From Marsupella aquatica (Eukaryota; Marchantiophyta): a stretch of 64,000 nt of DNA. Position numbers and translations under genes: made by a program. Of the stretch, positions 19,992 through 30,261 are shown in pieces. Every line of letters starts with the position of its first letter. Position 1 is the stretch's first letter. The notes below the pieces were generated by a model that was not told where the DNA came from, searched no databases, and saw only the letters and a list, made by a program, of their open reading frames with translations. Location: assembly GCA_973895155.1 (NCBI GenBank), contig OZ316892.1, forward strand, positions 28,458,001-28,522,000, read 5' to 3'.

Positions 19992-20019
19992 TTGACGGGC
20001 AAGGTCAAACCGGGCTCTA
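19992..20019 (-). repeat. Right terminal inverted repeat
   Basis: Reverse-complemented it starts TAGAGCCCGGTTTGACC, matching the left end at 8513 with a few differences. Confidence 0.6.
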
Positions 20020-21500
20020 GACTTAGTCCCGAGGTTAAGAGTAGACTTTAGTTGGCGCGTTCATAGTATATTTCCCAAACAAATGTAAAGGGAGTACCTT
20101 CTCTGCAATGTTTCCACTTCGTTGTCTACTAATTGCATATTGTTATCTCAATTTGTCCATTTGAACGCTGCAGCTACTTGTTGTCAATTTTGTTCGAGCT
20201 CGAGATTGATCTCTTGATCTGGCGTCTCGCCAATCTCATGTAAGATTACTTGAGAAACGGAGTATTCAAGCTACATCAAACTTTCACCCATTCACATATG
20301 ACTCTACATTTATGGAGAAGATGATCGACTTACGGAACGTACCTCAAGGTATACATCATGCATGATAGCATCTGACTGGACACTAGAAAAGACTCGACAC
20401 GACACAACAATCGGCCAAGATCTGCGGTTCCAGCGGCAGTAATGAAAGTTTCGACCAACTAGAGGCTTCCCGAACAGTCGACCAACGATTAGCTACTCAA
20501 CTAGTATCGGGTTACCGTTTTCCCGCACTCTTTAGGTCTGCTGCGAGGTGTGATGGAGTCCATGTAACTACGTAGAAGATTTGAAATGCAATGCGAATTA
20601 AAAAGATCGACGGGGAATTTAACATTGACTAATCGGATTTCTCTGATGTCACCTTCTCGAAAGCTAGTTGAGACGTTTCCTGAAGACAACCTGGAGCCAC
20701 TGAAGTATTTTACTTTCATCGCTGGACTAGTTTGGATCCGTTTGGATCGAAGGCAATATCGGATTGGGTACAACAAATCAATACATTATGTAACAGAGAA
20801 TGATGGAGATCAACAATTTCTAGGATGATTACCTTACTAGATATACAAAATAAGCTACATAAAACATTGAAAGACGAACACATGAGTCTAAAACAATCGA
20901 GCGGACCAACAAGACGTGCAAGAAGGACATTATAGGAATGGAAAGTACCTCAAATTATATTATATGTGACTGGACGGTCACTAGAACAAACTTGGCACAA
21001 CGACCTGTCTTATTTCAGTGGTTTCAGCGGCGATACTGAACACTTCAACCAAACAGGCGAACAAACTTGCAGAAAGAGGAGCTCAATACTAAACCGGGAT
21101 CGTGTACCAGACGTGACCAAACTAGTATTTCATGATATCTAGTCCATCGGGAGGTCCCAACAGCACTGGACAGAGGTTGACTGTAGTAGTGCCTTAATTA
21201 AGAGAGATTCATAAAGAATGACAAATTAATAGCTCAGGCAGCTTGGGATCAAGGTGTGCTCCTAAGTACGTTTGCAATGTTTACTCACGGGCCAAAATAA
21301 TCAATCCGATCTAAATCCTTTCTAGATCTTCGCTCTGCTGAGAGAGGTCCAGTTCTGACTCGTCGCAATTAAGAAGTCGTCTGCAGGCCTTGACTCCGAT
21401 GGAGTAGAATCCCTGCCCCAGCAAATGTCACGAAAAGAATCTGGGAGACCAAGTCTGGCCAAAGCTTTGCAGCGTTCACCAGTTCACCAGCTGTTCCAGG
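20020..21500. other. Non-coding flank with a diverged duplication
   Basis: No convincing gene. Phrases near 20370-20480 ('GACTGGACACTAGAA', 'TCCAGCGGCAGTA') recur in altered form near 20965-21060, so a segment of about 600 bp may be duplicated. The right part may hold the 3' UTR of the minus-strand SET gene. Confidence 0.4.
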
Positions 21501-21504
21501 AGGA

Positions 21505-23217
21505 CTACTGACCTCCAACCAGGCCTCCACTAGAAACTGTAGAATATTTTAAGAATGAGGGCATCTCCCAAAGTTCAAACCATCGTAGAGCTTCTCTCTC
21601 TACAACAAGGTCGAGTCGATCACCAAGAAGTTTCTGGCAAACCCAGGTTGCGACGGATTTTAATTTTTTTCCCATCAAAGCTCCCTCGTGAATGTCGGCG
21701 ATTATTCTCTGAAGTATTTCTGCAGTATAAAGGGTTCTATATACTGTCTGTGCCTCGACAATTTTACTCATTGACATGCCCTTATTTAAGTCTGCCATAT
21801 ACATATAGGGATCAAAACCACCTCTGAAAGGGTCGAATGAAGTACTCTGACACAGTTTATGCATGGCTATTAAAGCACGGAGGAAAGATGCTGCAAGCCA
21901 GCCTTTCCGTAGGGTACATTTGGTGTGTGGTGTTTCTTCTGACGATGCCACTGGGTATTCTTCGACTTGAAATGCCAAGTCCGCCAAATCGTGAAGTACT
22001 ATTCGGACATTTTGGTCGTCAGGTGTGCCACCCCTGCTTTGTCCCATCTAACATTTTCATCTCCATCTCGTCGTACTGCTGTCCAAGTGAGCGTTCAAAT
22101 GTGCATCGACAACACTCACACCTGAAAGGTCCACAAAGTACAGCAGTTCAATAATTCGTCCCCCAATGCTATACGACAGCGCGCCGTTCACGACTCGCTC
22201 TACATGTACAAATTACATCGTCCACTTTGAGTAGTCGTACCTGAAGCCAAGCGTTTGACAGTACCCGTCACGGACACCAAGAGGCCAAAATATGTCGAAG
22301 CAGGGAACAGTGAGCTCTTCTCCGGCTGCAATGTCTGTGGCAGCGTGAATGAACATCGCCTGCCCGACTCGCCTTAGATGGCAGTTAGGCGCACATGAGT
22401 GTTTCATGTGGGACACTAGGAGCCATACTCCCCACCACTCATGCGTTTCAACCTGCCGCGGTTTGTCCGGGATAAAGCCCTTCTCCGTGGTGCAGATTGC
22501 ATTGTTTGCAACAATGTCGCCAACAATGTCCTTCAGGAGCCTCGTGAGTTCATCAGGTCTTCTTCGGTGTGACGAACTCTCCTCAACTCCCTCCCCAACT
22601 GTCTGGTCAGGGCATGACGCGATTTTGCTCATGCAGTCGTTGGCAAACGATTCAGGGCTCCTATCCTGGAATAACATGAAGAATGGTTAGCCAAAATTGC
22701 GCACCTTAAAGTCGAATCACTTGTCCGTAATTGGTTCACTTCCTCGACGTAGGACGGACAGATGCAATGAGAAATTCAATTTGTGAATGAACCAATTATG
22801 GTAACAGAGGTTGTGACTACATACAGGTTTACAGTCTGGTCCATCCGGGTGGGCCAGAGAATATCTGAGCCTCGTCGTGAGATCCTCCTTGACTACCGAA
22901 AGCATTGAAGGACATGGCAGCGCATCGGAACTGTACGCGCGACATGGAACGACGGCGTTGTCGACAATAAGAAGATTACCTTTCGCAGCAGGATCGTTCA
23001 AGAATATCCCGGAACCTATCTTCTCGGAAGAATCCTGGACAAGTCCGAGTGAACGAAGGACTTGCTGGAACCGGTCCGCCGTTATAATCTCCAATGTACC
23101 AGACATGAATGCCAAAAAGCTATTCTGATTATGACATAGTCTTTCTGTAATTTCAGTGTCAGGTACACTTAGTAAAATGGTTCGAAGCATGGTATTTACG
23201 AGATAACTATAGGACGA
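21505..23217 (-). CDS. SET-domain protein methyltransferase-like gene (SMYD/TPR-SET type)
   Basis: Three exons can be built on the minus strand: about 23217-22825, 22665-22241 and 22033-21505. The joins are GT-AG and in phase (phase 0, then phase 2). The first exon carries the start of the SET domain (GSGIFLND, then LLIVDNAVVPC). The second carries KHSCAPNC, the substrate and cofactor-binding signature, and AAGEELTVPCFD, where SET proteins usually have ELT...Y. The third is an unrecognised C-terminal extension. Such enzymes methylate lysines using S-adenosylmethionine. Its N-terminus is not fixed: a further exon (codons ending RPNPW, donor at 23274) probably lies upstream, inside a duplicated segment. 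Loss of the usual ELT tyrosine may affect catalysis. Confidence 0.7.
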
Positions 23218-23239
23218 CTCTGAACTAAACTACGGACAA

Positions 23240-23700
23240 TGTTTCACAACCAACTTACTATTACCCACGGATTAGGACGCAAGTGCTTGTCAAAGGGGAA
23301 AGCGATGCTAGTTCCCTGCTGTTCAGTCACAATGCACACTTGCAGCGCTGAGCCCGCTCGATGAACACTTCGCTTTCAGGACATACAATGAAACGGGCAA
23401 TGAAAGATGTATGTCCACAGTTCACCTCTTATTCGAGACATAGCCGCCTGCTTGAGATATAACTTCACGCCAAGGAGGCAGGGTAGGCTGTTGGCTGTGA
23501 GAAATTGTGCCCAAGAGACTGACAACTTACGATTAACAACGGGTAGTACGACTAAAGATAACAATGGGTAGGACGCTAGTGCCTGTCAAAGCGGAAAGCA
23601 ATACAAGTTCCCTGCAGCGCTGAGGCTGCTCGATGAACACTTCAGTTTCAGCAGTCACGCCCTCCACATTGCGTCCGTCATGTGAGTTAAATAAGAAACT
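23240..23700 (-). repeat. Duplicated exon-like segment 5' of the SET gene
   Basis: About 23260-23370 and 23545-23650 share 'GCGCTGAG', 'GCTCGATGAACACTTC' and 'AGTTCCCTGC' in the same order. The first copy contains an open minus-strand stretch ending at a GT donor. The second copy has small deletions. This looks like a tandem exon duplication. Confidence 0.45.
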
Positions 23701-25776
23701 TCCGCCATTGAAGAGATCGGGACCTCTGTAGAATGATCCTTATAGAATTGGTTGCTCTCTATCCTATTGTGAATCTTCTATGAGTACGTACCGATACTAA
23801 CATTTTGCGTGAGTATTGATCAATTTTTTCTTTCAATTTACCCTGAAATCCAGTCTGAAATCCTCTCGTCTTTGGCTCTGTGAATATATCATGATCGAAC
23901 TCTTTCTTAAAATCAAACGGCCAAACAATCACACGTCGACTACAGCGAGCGATGCACAGCAACTTATCCTATCAATTCAACTTGAACGCCAAGATCGCAA
24001 CGTTGTATCGTTACTGGCGCGGATATATGATCAACTCCTCCAAAATTTGACCACACTTACATACGTTGGAGCTTTTGAAAAATCGGACCTAATCCTGCGG
24101 ACAAGTATGACGTTGGTGGTCGTTGAGGCTTTTGAAGGCTGCAAAGTTGAATAACCAGGTTTTTCATGAGTCTGTTGGGTAAGGTGAATGCCTTATTGTT
24201 CAGTTTACAGACCTGTACAAGAATTCTTTCTTATTGTGAATATAAATGAAGTTTGCTCCTTTCGAATCTGCTGGACCAACTTCTCAGATCTGCTCAAGTT
24301 TCGAATTTTCCTGTGTACCCTTGATCAGCAAAACTTACTGTATTTTTCCGATCACCATTCCCTTCAAACTTCTAACCATGAATTACTTGCATCATAACCA
24401 AAAAAATGACCATTGCATCTTAGAAAGGAGAGTTCATTTGTCTTGGAAAACTCATCATCTTCATACTGAGAAAAAACTACCCAGGTCTGTATCTAAATTC
24501 ACAAACAATGCCTTTCCTGGTCTAACATTAGTCACATCTGCAAACATTCCTCAGAGTTGATGACTAGTGTACTGGGAAGCTCTTGTGGAGCATGAAATAG
24601 TAAGGGTTTGAAAGCTTTTCAGTCTATAGGGAAGAAACCCTTTACACAGCAAAACTTGATCACAAAAAATGGATTCTTCGTTCCAATTCTTCCAACCTTC
24701 ACAGCATGACCTACCATTCATTTCATTACTGATGCTCATTCGCACACGTCGAGTAAAAAGTTACGTGTACCAAGCTTAGAATTAATCTGAGCAGTGTTGG
24801 AGATATCCAAGTAATCACAAAAAAAGGCTAGTAAAACATTAGATACCTTCACAAGAGTTTTACTAGCTGGAATACTGGGGATCTCTCCACTTGCAAAACC
24901 TATGACAAGTATTTGATTTCAGCAACTTCAAGCTCTCCTTGTGCTGTTTCCCACCCACCGGATCGTAAAGGACCTCCAAAGTATTAGGGAGGAATGAGAA
25001 CACCCTGTAATTAAGCGGCTAGTGGAACCAAGTTAGATGTCCAATTGGGATGTGCTCTTTTTTCCACTCGTTCCTCGTCCTGGAACTTCTGGTGAGAGTT
25101 GCTTTTGATGCTTTGTAAGTGTCTGACGGGCTTTGGGAGGTATCAACCACAATACCTTGACAAACATTTAAAGCTGTCATTGTCTAATAATCGAATTCGG
25201 TGTTGAGGTGAGCCACCTTGATATTGATAAGGAATAGTAAGAATCTTCGTGACTAATCCATGGAAAGCTGCAACAATGTCAACTTCGGTTAAAGCCAAGA
25301 CTGCTTGTTAGCATGTGAACGTTTGCAGCTACTGTTGATCAACGACGCCTTCTTTGGAAAGTTCTGGAAACATGGCCAGTGTGGCTAATTTTCAGATATC
25401 CTCTGTTTACCGGTTCATCAGAGTTTTCAATGTCAGTGAAACTTTCAGTAGCGTCGGTTTTCCATTTTAATCTTTTGTCAGGCTAGAATTAGTCCCGTGC
25501 ATCCGGCTTCAATTTTAAATATTTCGATTGGCCCCGGGAGGTGTGTTTGGGCCAATCGAAAGGTGCCAAAAAAAACTAAATTTCAGTAAATGGCCAGTAA
25601 TTTTTCCCCCAAGATGACAATTCCAAAAAAAGATACGCCAGAGATGATTCCTTCCCCCCAAGATAGCCATTCGTGAAAAGACACGCCACGATGATAATTC
25701 GGGTAAAAACGCACTAAGAAGTATGGGCAAGATCGGATATTATACTATGTAGATCTCGCCCATTCTCCTTGTGCAC
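23701..25776. other. Intergenic, no gene seen
   Basis: Short open frames near 23816-24154 and 24246-24560 have no recognisable content. 25590-25710 holds two degenerate copies of an 'AGATACGCCA...GATGATTC' unit. Confidence 0.45.
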
Positions 25777-25783
25777 TATATAG
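25777..25783 (+). promoter_or_regulatory. TATA box, F-box gene
   Basis: CACTATATAGGCTC, a good plant TATA box, lies about 380 bases before the F-box start codon, leaving a long 5' UTR. Confidence 0.5.
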
Positions 25784-26157
25784 GCTCTCAAACGAGGAAA
25801 GGAGGTCGGCACAGCCATGGCGGGTCCAAAGATTATGGCTTTCGCTGAGAATTCTCGGGATTAGGCTCTGCAATCGTACCAAGTCTGTACTGCTGCGATC
25901 ATCTGAAGTTTAGTTGAGCTGATAATTTTTCTCCACCTCGAGTGATTTCTCAATTCGGACTGCAGCATGGAGGTGCTTTCCTACTGCAACTTGCAAACTG
26001 CAAACATTGGTGAAATAAGCATCGCAGCTCGTTTGGGTTAGACCAGCCATAGGCGTTTGCTGAACAGAGAGTCCAGATCCTCGTTAGGGTGTCACGCAGG
26101 CTGAAGTGGTGGATCCTTTGGCTCTTATCACTCCACGAATTGAAAAGAAGCCAGATA

Positions 26158-27399
26158 ATGGCCTTGGCGGAATGCTCTGGTGCAAGTTCCAAACGCGTGA
26201 GGCAATCCGAGGACGAAGAAGAGCGCTCTGATCGAGGCATAGTGTTCGATGAGGGCACTTGGGGTACCCTGCATGACTCTGTTCTAGAAAAGATAATCGC
26301 CAGGCTGCCAATGAAGTCCCTCTTCCAGGCTGCATCACTCTCGAAATCGTGGAGGCTTAATTTCCACTCTGACTCGTTTCAGAGTGAGATACAAAGGTTA
26401 GCCGCGGCCTCATGGAAGGCTTATGCTCCCTTGTACGTGTGCTCCCGCGAGAAGAAATTAGTGGGGTATGAAAGCAGCTCCCAACGTTGGCATGTTCTTC
26501 CAAACCACGCGTATCTACAGCATCATGGGTTTGCAAGCTGGGTCCTCAGGGCTGCAGCAGGAGCTCTTTTGTGTTGGACGACTTCAAATTTTCTCCTCGC
26601 GACTTCCAACTCTGTATATCAAGTCTATGTCACAAATCCATTGACACGAAGTTCGAGACAATTGCCAACTCGCCCCAACATGAAATTCCCTCAGCTTGTG
26701 CATGTGGTTTGTGAAGGAACTGAAGCTTACAAGGTGATGCTAGTCACATTAGAGCCTAATATCTGTGTGCAGATTTTTGACTCTATCAGTAGCGCTTGGA
26801 CTTTGGACTCCCTGGATGCTTCCGCTGGTCATCACTTGGGTTCTGTTGTCTTCTTAGATGGCGTGCTCTATATAGGTCTCCTGTCATGGTCAGCGCCTTG
26901 TACATGCCAACTAATTTCTTTCGATGTGAAAGAGCATACGTGGACTAAAATCCAGCATCTACGTAAGCTCAGGGAGTGGGACCACACGCCGGGTAATCTG
27001 TATATGTTCAAGCATTTTCTCGTCTGCCAACTTTTCGTCTGTGGGTCCAATGTGATGCTGGTGGTATCCCATATGCACAAGATAGAAGGTATGACTCTTG
27101 AGAAAGTCTGTGTGTTTGAATTAGACCTGGACCGTGGCGTAGCTGTTAAGGTATCTACAGCCCCAAACGAGATGACCTGTGTGGGTTCTTTTTTGTGCGA
27201 TGCGACTGCTCATGGGGACTGCATATATATTTCTGGTCGTTTTCGCACCCGGGCACCAATTGTCTACAATGTGCGGACTAAGGAGTGGCACTGGATTAAT
27301 GATGCACCAGCTAGCCTAGCACTTACGACTTTCTCGTGTCAGTGGTTGTCGACAAATATCACGTACCAGCCTGGATTGCTTTCTTTTCTGGAAGTTTGA
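26158..27399 (+). CDS. F-box protein
   Basis: The frame opens at 26089. I choose the Met at 26158 (MALAECSGASS), giving 413 residues, because it leads straight into an acidic linker and the F-box. The F-box lies at about residues 30-75 (LHDSVLEKIIARLPMKSLFQ, then SKSWR), the SKP1-binding module of SCF ubiquitin ligases. The remaining 330 residues have weak kelch-like or beta-propeller spacing (W and G patterns such as EWDHTPGNLYMF and NVRTKEWHWIND), typical of plant F-box/kelch substrate receptors. It is a single exon and looks intact. Its stop codon is only about 30 bp from the truncated HNL relic downstream. The target is unknown. Confidence 0.85.
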   Translation: MALAECSGASSKRVRQSEDEEERSDRGIVFDEGTWGTLHDSVLEKIIARLPMKSLFQAASLSKSWRLNFHSDSFQSEIQRLAAASWKAYAPLYVCSREKKLVGYESSSQRWHVLPNHAYLQHHGFASWVLRAAAGALLCWTTSNFLLATSNSVYQVYVTNPLTRSSRQLPTRPNMKFPQLVHVVCEGTEAYKVMLVTLEPNICVQIFDSISSAWTLDSLDASAGHHLGSVVFLDGVLYIGLLSWSAPCTCQLISFDVKEHTWTKIQHLRKLREWDHTPGNLYMFKHFLVCQLFVCGSNVMLVVSHMHKIEGMTLEKVCVFELDLDRGVAVKVSTAPNEMTCVGSFLCDATAHGDCIYISGRFRTRAPIVYNVRTKEWHWINDAPASLALTTFSCQWLSTNITYQPGLLSFLEV

Positions 27400-27430
27400 T
27401 TTCTATTGCGTCGATAGTATTACAGAGTAA

Positions 27431-28060
27431 TACTGGACGATATAGAGGGAGCGCCAATGGACGCCAAAGCAGCTTCGGCCCTGAGGGACAATGTTCAATG
27501 TTGACGGAGATAGTGACAGCGATGTTGACGGAGATCCGGAATCTCTTGGAGGAACTCCCGTGCAATATTTGGAGTTCCAACTTTAAAAATAATAGTGGCC
27601 GTCAATGTTTCTCCTGAGACTTTTCAAGGATGATCCTCCACTGGAGTGACCGTGGATGAAACTAGAGCTTAGATTCCAGCCTGATGTTCTAAACCCCTAA
27701 ATAAACGGGTTCCAATCCTTTCTGTTGGGAATTCTAAATTGGTTTGTCCAGCAGTGTTAATTTCAGCAAAGGGAACATCAGACGATGTACTTGGCGTATT
27801 TGGGTGTACCTGCCATTGCTTTTCTTTTCAAAACGCTCTTGTTATTTGCCGGGACGAGAGATGGATTATCTGCTCAGCCAGCCTATCAAATCTCCTCTTG
27901 TCAAAATTATCAGAGTTTTGTGGAGGGAAACACTGAAGCGAGAGGGAAACTTCACTTTCAGCCTTTGTGGTAGCATAGAGCTCTTGTGGTGTGGGTCTAC
28001 TGTAGTTTCTTTGTTGCATGAACCTGAAAGTCTCCATTGTAGAGCTCTATACAATTAAGT
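27431..28060 (+). pseudogene. 3' relic of an HNL gene
   Basis: From TACTGGACGATATAGAGGG the sequence follows the last ~130 coding bases of HNL-A (LDDIEGA...MDAK) to the shared end 'ATTTGGAGTTCCAACTTTAA'. It then follows the shared 3' flank through 'CAGCCTATCAAATCTCC'. Premature stops occur within the coding part. Everything upstream of the last TPR-like unit is missing and is replaced by the F-box gene's 3' end. Confidence 0.85.
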
Positions 28061-29440
28061 CCCCTATAGAATGATTCCTTATCAAAATTCCCTACCTTCC
28101 CCCTTTTCCCAAAAATAAAAACCCTACCCTGAGATACTGTAGAACCTTAGACAATGACGTGCTTACACAAAACTGGGAAACCAACTGTAGACAATGATGT
28201 CACACCCCACTTCTTGACTTCAAGTCATGACTCAAAATTCTGAGCTTAACTTGATAGCAAGCAACAATTCATAATACTGGTAAAGGTTTGATTGCAGGGA
28301 GCCAACAATGGCTTTGTTTTCTTTATGATCTGGGTAACGAGCAAGCATGCTTCTTTGATTATAGCCTTAATTTTTACAAATCTGGGAAGGAGTTCAGGTG
28401 GTGACTAATGTACGTTTCCTCTGGCAGATGCATTGTCATAACTTTCTGACACATCTATACCCTAGAGCCCTCAAGAATAAAAGTTGGTGTAGTTGTGAAA
28501 CATCAAACAATTTTGTCATGTGAATTTTTAGAGTATTCTAAGCATCCTGGTGTAAATACTGGCTTTAAAGTCTATAAGATGTTTCCTAATTGGAAAAATG
28601 AACATGAGATTAATACTCTGGCCTTGAGAGTGATTTCTTGAATACAAAAATAAGTAGTCTTTCACACAGGTCCAGGATGACACTACTGTATGAGATGTCC
28701 TATCTTTCTAGATTTCAGGGGACATTTGATCTGTTTTTTTGCCCCATTGGCCGGGTTACTTTTTAGAGAAATTCCTTGCCTTCTTCCTGTCTGCAGCCCT
28801 GGAGGTGGGTGCCTAAAGTATGAGAAGGAGTACCCTGGCCTGCCAACATCCTCATTCAGAGCTCACCAAAGTCGCTAGGGTTTAAACCTAGCCACCCCCA
28901 GTAATAAAAGGAAGTTGAGAATACTTGCGGCTAGAGATCGACCTCCCTCCAAAATGATGCTCGGGTCGGGGCCTGGGTGGACCTCAAGGTTAACTTTGTT
29001 GATATGCTTGGATGGAGTTTTGCAACCAGGATGGACCAAAACCCAATCAATGACTCTGTATGATCATCTTTTGAGCAGCGGTTTTCCGTAACCACTCAAT
29101 GTCTCAAGATCTACTTTTGGTTGTACGGAAGGGCATCACATGAGATTTTAAACAAATCACTTTTGCTCCATTCAGATCAATTTGGAAATGTTATGAGTGC
29201 CAAAAGTAACAACTACTTCAAGACATGCTCGATGCGATAATTTGGGCACTGGGTTTGACAACTTTTACCTGTCCTAGTGACTGTAAAGTGATGAAGGTCC
29301 ATCCAAGCTGCATGATTCAGGGGCAAGGTCCATCTGGGCTTCAACTTTTCACCTCAAATCACATGCAGTTGTATTTGGCTTAATTAGGCTTGATTAATGC
29401 TCTACAGACTCGCAGGTGTTCCCAAGTTTAGACAAAGGTA
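28061..29440. other. Intergenic, no gene seen
   Basis: Low coding signal on both strands. A near-palindrome around GTTTAAAC lies at about 28874-28892. Nothing else is supported. Confidence 0.45.
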
Positions 29441-29444
29441 GCGC

Positions 29445-29603
29445 CCATTCAACAATAATTGACCCTGCTTACAATCCAGGTTTTACAAAGCTGACACCCA
29501 TTCAACATTAACTGACCCTGGTTACAGTTCAATTTATACAAAGCCTGCAGCCATTCAACAATAATTGACCTGGTTAAGGGCAACGAGGGTCAAGAGGAAT
29601 CCA
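29445..29603 (+). repeat. 53-bp tandem repeat, three copies
   Basis: The unit CCATTCAACAATAATTGACC recurs with starts at about 29445, 29498 and 29551. HNL-B has one copy of the same unit near 44690. Confidence 0.75.
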
Positions 29604-30261
29604 CGAGGCCACAACAAAGCTGCCCACCTCTCAAGAAAGTCTTCTAGTCGAAAGACTCTTTTTCGTGTTCGATTCCTTCGGATGACTGTCACTTTTCCTT
29701 GTTTTTCCTCGATTTATTAATATGGATGACTTCTCATTCCTTTCCCTATGAGTGCAATGTGGACTGGGCAAGGTCCACTCCATTCAGTTCTCACAGGTGT
29801 CATCTTCACTGAATTCTAGTGGCGGGTTCCAAGACGATGTAGGGGCGAGGCTTTGGTTCTCACTGTAGCTCCTTCGCGGACCAATTCGACTGTTGTTTGG
29901 TTCACTACTGATCGATCCTCCATCCCGACGTAGCAGCTGAACTCGTCACTTCCCCACGATTTGAACTCTTCTGCCAGTGCAATTCGTAGAAAGGCCTCTG
30001 CTGCTGTATCGCTGAGCTATGAGCAATTGAGTCCATATTTTCAATGCACTACCATGGATTGATTTCCGAACGACAGAATGGACAACGGTGCATGATGACG
30101 GATTACGATTTAATTTGAATTGAATTGAGTTGAGTTGTTTCCTATGAGAATGAAACGGAACGGTTGGGTAATACTAGCCCATTTGCAGGGTTTAGATTTG
30201 CAGCGCCAGATTCTGAAGGCAAGCCTCATACGAGTGCTTCCTCCTCCTCCTCCAGCTAGGG
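29604..30261 (+). promoter_or_regulatory. Shared HNL upstream module (gene A)
   Basis: Sequence blocks here recur in order before genes B and C and partly at the right edge: 'CTCTTCTGCCAGTG', 'ATCGCTGAGCTATGA', 'GATTGATTTCCGAACGA' and 'ACGGTGCATGATGA'. It probably includes the promoter and 5' UTR. I see no clear TATA box. Confidence 0.55.

Larger units (their letters stand above)
8513..20019. mobile_element. Large hAT-type DNA transposon carrying kinase and RING genes (putative)
   Basis: The left end reads TAGACCCCGGTTCAA. The right end, reverse-complemented, reads TAGAGCCCGGTTTGA. These are similar inverted termini of the TAG-starting type known in plant hAT elements. Inside them the layout is mirror-symmetric: GC-rich blocks, then three hairpin repeats on each side in inverted orientation, then genes pointing inwards. 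The plus strand encodes a hAT transposase. The minus strand encodes a protein kinase and a RING protein. An 8-bp target duplication is not clear: the flanks are CTTCACTC and GACTTAGT. At about 11.5 kb this is far larger than a usual hAT element. That the two minus-strand genes are cargo is inferred from the symmetry. Confidence 0.7.

Noticed and set aside
8505-20027. 8-bp target duplication for the large hAT element
   Set aside because: Flanks CTTCACTC and GACTTAGT do not match. Shifting the borders by one base gives ACTTCACT and ACTTAGTC, which share only the first four bases. It may have decayed or the true border may differ.
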